This document shows, piece after piece, positions 14,527 to 26,462 of a stretch of DNA of 26,462 nucleotides. Numbering within the stretch: position 1 is the first letter of the stretch; every line of letters starts with the position of its first letter. This DNA is from DASPKX01 sp035627835. GTDB taxonomy: Bacteria; Verrucomicrobiota; Verrucomicrobiia; Limisphaerales; SXQI01. Where the stretch lies: the NCBI GenBank assembly GCA_035627835.1, contig DASPKX010000074.1:1-26462 (forward strand). The letters run 5' to 3'. Position numbers and translations under genes: made by a program. The notes below the pieces were generated by a model. That model was not told the DNA's origin and did not search any database. It saw only the letters and a list, made by a program, of their open reading frames with translations.

Positions 14527-15723
14527 ATGCCCGGTTCGATTTCAACAACGGTTCCGACTCCAAGCGAAGCTTCGAGCGATCAGGTCAACATTCTGCTTGT
14601 GGATGACTCGCCGGAGAAGCTGCTGGCGCAAGAATCCATTCTGGCGGACCTCGGGCAGAACCTCGTCAAAGTTTCCTCAGGAGCAGAAGCGCTGCGGCGG
14701 CTGCTCAAGGAGGATTTTGCAGTCATCCTGTTGGATGTGAACATGCCGCACATGGACGGGTATGAAGTGGCAGAGTTAATACGCCAACGCCCGGCCTACG
14801 AGCGAGTGCCCATCATCTTCGTGACCTCCTACTCGAACACCGAAACGGATGTCTCACGGGGTTACGCGCTTGGCGCTGTTGATTACATTACCACCCCCAT
14901 TGTCGCGCAGGTGTTGCGGAGCAAAGTGAGCGTGTTCGTGGAGCTGGCAAAGCACAGGCGCTCGTTGGCGAGGCAAGCGGAGTCCCTGGCCACGATGAAC
15001 CAGGAACTGATCCGGCGGGCTGAAGCGCTGGCACAAGCGAACTCGGAACTGCAGGCCTTCTCCTACTCGATTGCGCATGACCTGCGCGCGCCATTGCGCG
15101 CGATGGAAGGGCTGTTGACGGCTTTGATCGAGGATCACATCAAGGAAATGAGCCCGGACGGCCACACTTATGCTGAGCGCATTTCCAAAGCGGCCCGGCG
15201 GCTCGACCGGATGATTCAAGAGCTGCTCCATTACAGCCGAATTAGCCTCGCGGAGATGGAATTCAAGCCGGTGCGGGTGGACGCCGTGCTAACGGAGGCG
15301 CTGGCCCACTTCGAGCAGACCCTCAAGGACAACAATGCTACAGTAAAGGTGAAACCATCGCACGCGACGGTGCTCGCTAATTACACGCTGCTGCAGCAGG
15401 TGGTCGCAAACCTGTTGTCCAATGCCATTAAATTCGCGGCGCCGGGACGGCCCCCGGTCGTTCACATCTGGTGCGAGAGCCTGCCGCACACCGTGAAACT
15501 TTGGGTGGAGGACAACGGGATTGGCATTGAGCCTTCGCATCATGAGCGGATTTTCCGCGTGTTCGAGCGCTTGCATGGCCCCGACGATTACGAAGGCACA
15601 GGCATCGGGTTGGCAGTGGTGCAGAAGGCGGTGGCGCGCTTGGAAGGCAAAGTTGGGATTGCCCCCAACGAGCCGCACGGCACACGGTTTTATGTGGAAT
15701 TGAAAAAAGCGCAGCCCATGTAA
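14527..15723 (+). CDS. Receiver domain-histidine kinase
   Basis: This 398-residue soluble protein has the reversed order REC then kinase. The receiver (residues 19-140) has DD at 26-27, phosphoacceptor D70 in LLDVNMP and FVTSYS. At the usual Lys-Pro position it reads ITTPI, so the conserved Lys is Thr123. A coiled coil (140-175) leads to HisKA with FSYSIAHDLRAPLRAM (H184). The HATPase has LLSNAIKF (N299), DNGIGI (329-334) and GTGIGLA (357-363). The kinase half is of the bacteriophytochrome/cyanobacterial-type class ('SYS.aHDLRaPLra'). There is no membrane segment, so its input must come through the receiver or a partner. It is a paralogue of the kinase at 17698-19425, and kup follows 77 bases downstream on the same strand. 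Confidence 0.9.
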   Translation: MPGSISTTVPTPSEASSDQVNILLVDDSPEKLLAQESILADLGQNLVKVSSGAEALRRLLKEDFAVILLDVNMPHMDGYEVAELIRQRPAYERVPIIFVTSYSNTETDVSRGYALGAVDYITTPIVAQVLRSKVSVFVELAKHRRSLARQAESLATMNQELIRRAEALAQANSELQAFSYSIAHDLRAPLRAMEGLLTALIEDHIKEMSPDGHTYAERISKAARRLDRMIQELLHYSRISLAEMEFKPVRVDAVLTEALAHFEQTLKDNNATVKVKPSHATVLANYTLLQQVVANLLSNAIKFAAPGRPPVVHIWCESLPHTVKLWVEDNGIGIEPSHHERIFRVFERLHGPDDYEGTGIGLAVVQKAVARLEGKVGIAPNEPHGTRFYVELKKAQPM

Positions 15724-15800
15724 GCAGAGGCTGCGGTGCGGATGGCAAAAGAGGGGTTGTTGCGCCCGACTGGCCATTTGCGGTAAGGTGCATTCCAGAA

Positions 15801-17687
15801 ATGAGTAACGACACGAGCCGTTCCCCGGTCCGGGCCAAGCTCGTTCTGGGCGCTCTTGGGATCGTTTACGGAGATATCGGGACCAGCCCTCTTTACGCTT
15901 TTCGCGAGTGCTTCCACGGCGACCACGCGCTCCGCGCGACTCCTGAAAACATCCTGGGTGTCCTCTCACTGATCTCATGGTCGTTAATTCTCATCGTTGC
16001 GGTTAAATACCTCGCGTTGATCCTCCGGGCGGATAACCGTGGAGAAGGGGGCATTTTGGCCCTTCTTTCGCTGGCCTTCCCGGAAAAGGGAATGCGGCAA
16101 GGGTCGAGGTGGCGTTCATGGCCGGTGTACTTCGGCATCTTCGGGGCGTGCCTTCTCTATGGCGATGGGATGATCACCCCGCCAATAACTATTCTGGGCG
16201 CGATGGAGGGCCTCACCGTGGCAGCCCCGCACATGGAACAATACATCGTCCCAGTGACCGTGTTGATCCTGATCGCGCTGTTTTCGATGCAGTTCACGGG
16301 AACGGCTCGTATAGGGAGCATTTTCGGGCCGGTAATGCTGGTGTGGTTCAGCAGCATTGCCATTTTGGGGATCCGCGGGCTGCTAACGGCGCCTGGGGCA
16401 TTGGCCGCGCTCAATCCGTTCAATGGCATTCTTTTCCTCATCCACCATCAGGAAGCGGCTCTGTACGTGCTCGGGTCCGTGGTGTTGGTTGTGACGGGGG
16501 CTGAAGCGCTCTACGCGGACATGGGGCATTTTGGGCGGCGCCCCATCCAGCGAGCCTGGTTCCTGTTTGTCTTCCCTGCTCTGCTGCTGAATTACTTTGG
16601 GCAAGCGGCTTTGGTGCTGTCCGACCCGAGCGCTGCATCCAATCCTTTCTACAAGCTGGTGCCTGCCTGGGGGCTGTATCCCATGATTGCCCTCGCCGCA
16701 ATGGCCGCCTGCATTGCATCGCAAGCGCTGATCTCAGGGGCGTTTTCCCTCACGATGCAGGCGGTGCAGTTGGGGTATCTGCCACGGGTGCGCATCGAGC
16801 ACACCTCCTCGACGGAAAGAGGCCAGATCTATATTCCGCTTTTGAATTGGTTTCTGTTCTTCGCCTGCCTGGCGCTAGTGCTTGGTTTCCGAACGTCGAG
16901 CAACCTGGCCGCGACCTATGGGGTGGCAGTCACGCTCACGATGCTGATCACCACGGTGCTATTCTATTTTGCGGCGCAAAATGTATGGGGTTGGAGCCGG
17001 CGCACCGCCGCTTTGGTTTCCTTGCCGTTCCTGATTGTGGAATTGGCATACTGCTCCTCCAATGTGCTTAAACTCAGCCGGGGTGGATGGTTCACCATAG
17101 CGGTCGCAGCCTGCATCTTCACCGTGATGGTCACATGGCGCAAAGGGCGGAAAATTCTGGCGGCGAAGTTCCAGCATGCGGCTCTGCCGCTTGATTTGTT
17201 CCTGCAAAGCATCAAAGCCGACCCGCCGATGCGAGTTGCGGGCACAGCGGTGTTTCTTTCGGGCCGCCTGGAGGGGGCCCCTTTGGCCCTGTTGCATAAC
17301 TTGAAGCATAATAAAGTGCTGCACCAGCGGGTGATTATTTTGACCATTCAAACGCAGGAGCAACCGCACGTTCCCATGAATGAGCGCGCCACCGTCGAAG
17401 CGCTGGAGGATGGGTTCTACAGGGTGGTCGGCCGGTATGGCTTCATGGACGCGGCGGATGTGCCGGATCTGCTCCGGCGCTGCGCGGATCAAGGGCTCAA
17501 TTTCAAAGAGAACGACACGACATTTTTCCTCAGCCGGGAGACCATTATCGCGAGCAACAAGCCAGGAATGGCAATATGGCGGGAAAAGCTGTTCTCAATT
17601 CTCTCGCGCAACGCGCAGAGCGCGACCGCATACTTCAAGCTGCCGGCAAATCGGGTGGTGGAGCTCGGGATGCAAATCGAGATTTAA
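15801..17687 (+). CDS. kup: Kup-family potassium uptake transporter
   Basis: This 628-residue membrane protein (E. coli Kup has 622) imports K+ with protons. It starts with the family signature LGALGIVYGDIGTSPLYAF (residues 17-34). About twelve hydrophobic segments follow to roughly residue 450. Conserved motifs include DNRGEGGILAL, CLLYGDGMITPPI, TGAEALYADMGHFG and QALISGAFSLTMQAVQLGYLP. A cytoplasmic C-terminal domain of about 180 residues follows, with RYGFMDAADVPDLL and TFFLSRETI, as usual in Kup. It lies 77 bases after the receiver-kinase gene and may share its transcript. It converges with the second kinase, only ten bases separating the stops and no terminator visible. No potassium-responsive riboswitch was seen. 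Confidence 0.96.
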   Translation: MSNDTSRSPVRAKLVLGALGIVYGDIGTSPLYAFRECFHGDHALRATPENILGVLSLISWSLILIVAVKYLALILRADNRGEGGILALLSLAFPEKGMRQGSRWRSWPVYFGIFGACLLYGDGMITPPITILGAMEGLTVAAPHMEQYIVPVTVLILIALFSMQFTGTARIGSIFGPVMLVWFSSIAILGIRGLLTAPGALAALNPFNGILFLIHHQEAALYVLGSVVLVVTGAEALYADMGHFGRRPIQRAWFLFVFPALLLNYFGQAALVLSDPSAASNPFYKLVPAWGLYPMIALAAMAACIASQALISGAFSLTMQAVQLGYLPRVRIEHTSSTERGQIYIPLLNWFLFFACLALVLGFRTSSNLAATYGVAVTLTMLITTVLFYFAAQNVWGWSRRTAALVSLPFLIVELAYCSSNVLKLSRGGWFTIAVAACIFTVMVTWRKGRKILAAKFQHAALPLDLFLQSIKADPPMRVAGTAVFLSGRLEGAPLALLHNLKHNKVLHQRVIILTIQTQEQPHVPMNERATVEALEDGFYRVVGRYGFMDAADVPDLLRRCADQGLNFKENDTTFFLSRETIIASNKPGMAIWREKLFSILSRNAQSATAYFKLPANRVVELGMQIEI

Positions 17688-17697
17688 GCCGCCCCGC

Positions 17698-19425
17698 TTA
17701 TGCTTTGCGAAGCTCGATCCAGAAGCAGCTCCCTTTCCCGATTTCGGAAGTGATGCCGATCTGGCCCCCCATGCGCTCGATGCCTTTGCGGACAATGGCC
17801 AGCCCAATGCCCGTGCCAGGATAATCATCAGCGGCATGAAGCCGCTCAAAGACCCGGAAGATGCGCGCATGATGCTCCGGCGCAATTCCAATGCCGTTAT
17901 CCTTCACCGATAAGCGCACGAGGCCTTCATTCATTTCCGTCCAGATGGTAATTTCAGGTTTAACACCGTCCGGGACGAACTTGATGCCGTTGCTGATAAG
18001 GTTGCCGACCACCTGCTCGAGCGTTGTGGCATGGGCAAAGACCGCATGTAGCGGGCGTTTGAGAGTAATTGTCGCCTGCCGCTCGCGAATATCCGCCGAG
18101 AGCTGCGCAAGGGCGTCCTCAACGATCCGCTCAAGGTCCGTCGGATGCACGGAAAGTGAGGTATGGCCAAGGCGGCTGTAAATCAGCAGATCCTGGATAA
18201 GATGATCCATCTTGCCCGCCGCGCCCACAATTCGCTCCGCGTAGTCGCGCCCAGCCTCGTCGAGCACGTCGCTGTAATCTTCCAGCAGCACGCGAGCAAA
18301 TCCCTGCATGGCGCGAACGGGCGCGCGGAGGTCATGCGAAACTGAGTAGGAGAAAGCCTCAAGAGCAGCGTTGGACTCCTGCAACTCACGCTGCATCTTC
18401 TCGCGGGTGGCGATTTCCTGCTGCAGCTCCTCATTCGTTTTTTGAAGCTCGGCAGCCCTGTGGCCCAGCTCCGCATTCAGTTTCTGGATCTTTCGCTCGG
18501 CAACCTTTCGCTCGGTCACATCGCGCGCGAAAAGGTAGATGAGTTGCTCCGCCCCGTAGGGGGCGGCTGTCCAATCCAGGCAACGCACCGACCCATCCTT
18601 GTGGTGGCATTGCGCTTCAAAATAGATCGGCGCATCGCTCCGAGACATTTCCTGAATTTTCGAGAGAGTCGCCTCGCGATCTTCATCGACAAGGAAGTCG
18701 AAGAAGGGACGCGCCATCAATTCGGCTTCAGTGTAGCCCAGGGTTTTCGCCCAAACGGGGTTGAGTTGCTTGAAATATCCTTCGAAGCTGGCAATGGCCA
18801 GGAGGTTCACGGACAAGGTGAAGAAGCGATTGCGTTTGGTCTGCAGCTCCAGCCGCTCGCTTGCTTCCGCTAGATGACGTTTATGCTCCTGCTCCTCGAT
18901 CGTGCGCAACTGCTCGGCCTGGCGTTTAACGGCCTCCGTCTTTTTGAGAAGCTCAACAAAGACAGAAACCTTCGTGCGCAAAACCTCGGGAATGACCGGA
19001 GTGAAAATGTAATCGACTGCGCCGATCGAATAACCCTTAAAAATGTGGGTTTCCGAGGTGCTGATCGCCGTGACAAAAATAATGGGGGTATGCTCGGAGT
19101 TCTTCCGCTGCCGGATGAGCGTGGCCGTTTCGAAGCCATTCAAACCGGTCATGTTTACATCCATCAGGATGACGGCAAAATCATGCTTCAGCAGAAGCCG
19201 CAGGGCTTCCTCGCCTGAGTGAGCTTTGATTAGGTTTTGCCCCAGATCACCGAGAATGGCCTCGAGCGCGACAAGGTTTTCGGGAGTGTCATCCACCATC
19301 AGGATGTTCACCTTGGATTCGGGGATCTCCTCAGACTGCTCGGCGACAACGTCAGGAGCGGCTGCGGGTGGAGGAGCGGTCTGAGCCTCAGTTGTAAAAC
19401 GAGTTCTTGGCATCTGGCTGATCAT
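17698..19425 (-). CDS. Receiver-PAS-histidine kinase
   Basis: The protein has 575 residues. An Ala/Pro/Glu-rich N-terminus (to about 36) leads to a receiver domain (37-160) with phosphoacceptor D89 in LMDVNMTGLNG. The Lys-Pro position reads IFTPV, so the conserved Lys is Thr142. A coiled coil and a PAS domain follow (about 200-310: GYFKQLNPVWAKTLGYTEAE, then ARDVTERKVAER). A second coiled coil leads to HisKA with FSYSVSHDLRAPVRAM (H364). HATPase motifs are LISNGIKF (N479), DNGIGI (509-514) and GTGIGLA (537-543). It resembles the kinase at 14527 in both REC and kinase parts, with PAS added. No membrane segment is present. Its ATG overlaps the stop of the CheR-like gene (ATGA, 19422-19425), which indicates translational coupling. 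Confidence 0.92.
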   Translation of the reverse strand: MISQMPRTRFTTEAQTAPPPAAAPDVVAEQSEEIPESKVNILMVDDTPENLVALEAILGDLGQNLIKAHSGEEALRLLLKHDFAVILMDVNMTGLNGFETATLIRQRKNSEHTPIIFVTAISTSETHIFKGYSIGAVDYIFTPVIPEVLRTKVSVFVELLKKTEAVKRQAEQLRTIEEQEHKRHLAEASERLELQTKRNRFFTLSVNLLAIASFEGYFKQLNPVWAKTLGYTEAELMARPFFDFLVDEDREATLSKIQEMSRSDAPIYFEAQCHHKDGSVRCLDWTAAPYGAEQLIYLFARDVTERKVAERKIQKLNAELGHRAAELQKTNEELQQEIATREKMQRELQESNAALEAFSYSVSHDLRAPVRAMQGFARVLLEDYSDVLDEAGRDYAERIVGAAGKMDHLIQDLLIYSRLGHTSLSVHPTDLERIVEDALAQLSADIRERQATITLKRPLHAVFAHATTLEQVVGNLISNGIKFVPDGVKPEITIWTEMNEGLVRLSVKDNGIGIAPEHHARIFRVFERLHAADDYPGTGIGLAIVRKGIERMGGQIGITSEIGKGSCFWIELRKA

Positions 19426-20255
19426 CGAATTTTCCGGTGAAGATTGTGCTCCTGATCCAACACCGCGAAGCTGTGTCTGAACGAACTATGTTCCAGCCCC
19501 TCTTTAGGCCCAAGCCCAAGTATCCCAAAAATTGTTAAACTCTCGTAAAGCACTTTGTGCGCGCGGGCTTGAAGAGTTTCGTTAAACGAACTGAGTATCC
19601 CGCGGCAAAGGATGGCATTAAACTCGTTAAACGAGCTGTCGGTGGCGAAGTTGTGCTGGCTGAAGACCATGTTGCGCTTTAGTCGCGGGTCAAACACAGC
19701 TTTCTTTCCTCCGCCCATGTAATAGTCAGCGAAGTTGGCTCGTCCGCCCGACTTGATGTAATCGCGCTCGAATTGTTTGATCTGGGCGACAGGGAAAAGA
19801 CCATCCTGCGCCCGAGCGACGGTGATGTCGTTGATGTCCGTCACGTAGATGGTCGTCTTCTCGTACAGATCCTCCTCCAGCAATATGATCGCGGTCCAGA
19901 AGATGTCCTTCACGCTTGCGCTCCCGGCGTGCCAGAGGCGGACAAATGGGTAGGTCTTTAGAATGGGAACAACATGCTCGCGGAAGACCAAATGGAAATC
20001 AGGGCCGTAAGGAGTGGCTTCGGGTGCGAGTGATTGCAGGAACCGCTCCATCGCTGCGGAGTCGTGGAGCAACTTTTCCTGCAGCCCGGAAATGGTTTTC
20101 ACCTTCTCCTGTCGGATGGCTTCCCAGATTTTGCGGCGAACAGGCCCTCCCGCATAGTTTTGAAAGTCGAACCCGTATTGGCGAAAGACACCCTCCAGGA
20201 AGAGGGATATCTCCAACTCTTCCAGTTCAGGGTCGTACTTTCGCGAACGAATCAT
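19422..20255 (-). CDS. CheR-like protein, probably SAM-binding-defective
   Basis: The 277-residue protein has the layout of CheR-type protein-glutamate methyltransferases. An N-terminal helical part includes GFDFQNYAGGPVRRKI; FREHVVPIL stands in for FFRD, and later come TDINDITVARAQDGLF and HNFATDSSFNEFNAILCRGI, then LSSFNETLQ. The key SAM-binding signature, usually AGCSTGEEPYS, here reads AGSASVKDIFW (110-120), so the Cys, Gly and both Glu are changed. CRNVLIYF is CRGILSSF. It may thus bind another ligand or act as a scaffold; loss of activity is an inference. It lies 66 bases after the giant kinase and overlaps the next kinase by ATGA. No CheB, MCP or CheA is visible, so classical chemotaxis is unlikely. 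Confidence 0.8.
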   Translation of the reverse strand: MIRSRKYDPELEELEISLFLEGVFRQYGFDFQNYAGGPVRRKIWEAIRQEKVKTISGLQEKLLHDSAAMERFLQSLAPEATPYGPDFHLVFREHVVPILKTYPFVRLWHAGSASVKDIFWTAIILLEEDLYEKTTIYVTDINDITVARAQDGLFPVAQIKQFERDYIKSGGRANFADYYMGGGKKAVFDPRLKRNMVFSQHNFATDSSFNEFNAILCRGILSSFNETLQARAHKVLYESLTIFGILGLGPKEGLEHSSFRHSFAVLDQEHNLHRKIR

Positions 20256-20283
20256 TCCCGTCGGCTGACTCTAAAGACAATGA

Positions 20284-20311
20284 GCTGGCTGCCGCAAGAA
20301 CGACAGCCAGC
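20284..20311 (-). other. Intercistronic hairpin between the giant kinase and CheR-like genes
   Basis: GCTGGCTG (20284-20291) pairs with CAGCCAGC (20304-20311) around a 12-base loop. Read on the minus strand it follows the giant kinase stop by ten bases. No T run follows, so it is at best a weak terminator; an mRNA-processing or attenuation role is as likely. It could lower expression of the downstream genes relative to the kinase. Confidence 0.4.
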
Positions 20312-20321
20312 CCAGCGTGAA

Positions 20322-26462
<6,141 letters not shown>

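Overview
The window looks like a chromosomal segment from a Verrucomicrobiota bacterium, possibly of the Pedosphaera/Limisphaera side. This is an inference from gene content: an NrfHA pair, secreted delta-60-repeat and beta-propeller proteins ending in an 'SSxDLxxW ... (F/L)YR' module, a Lys/Ala-rich micro-protein, and weak or absent Shine-Dalgarno sequences in front of many genes. No rRNA, tRNA, insertion sequence, integrase, phage gene or CRISPR array was seen.

Left third (1-8133), housekeeping. On the minus strand lie the N-terminus of an unrecognised coiled-coil-like protein (cut by the edge), an Hsp15/S4 RNA-binding protein (hslR) and mutS. Divergent from mutS is a 22-residue Lys/Ala-rich peptide gene with a strong ribosome binding site and its own terminator. 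It is followed by a PolB-type 3'-5' exonuclease, a GlcF-like iron-sulfur oxidoreductase subunit, an FmdB-type zinc ribbon protein and metF. A stretch of about 850 bases after metF holds a 58-residue minus-strand gene with a near-ideal terminator, then a structured leader and a small conserved protein gene (DUF6941-like).

Middle (8134-14417), respiration and exported proteins. nrfH and nrfA form a two-gene minus-strand operon for periplasmic ammonifying nitrite reduction. NrfA has CXXCH rather than CXXCK at its first (catalytic) heme. Next come three exported proteins: a CAP/SCP-domain protein, a beta-propeller-like protein and a delta-60-repeat protein. All three end in a related C-terminal module.

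Right half (14527-26462), signalling. Two paralogous receiver-histidine kinases (one with an added PAS domain) flank a Kup potassium transporter. The second kinase overlaps a CheR-like gene by ATGA, and the CheR-like protein has lost the usual SAM-binding signature. Upstream of both is a giant cytoplasmic-looking hybrid kinase. It has at least twelve tandem 92-residue units (two HAMP domains each, so at least 24 HAMPs), then GAF, coiled coil, HisKA, HATPase and three receiver domains, and it runs off the right edge. The last three genes are co-directional and probably one operon. The poly-HAMP kinase, the degenerate CheR-like protein and the Lys-less receivers are the most interesting part of the window.
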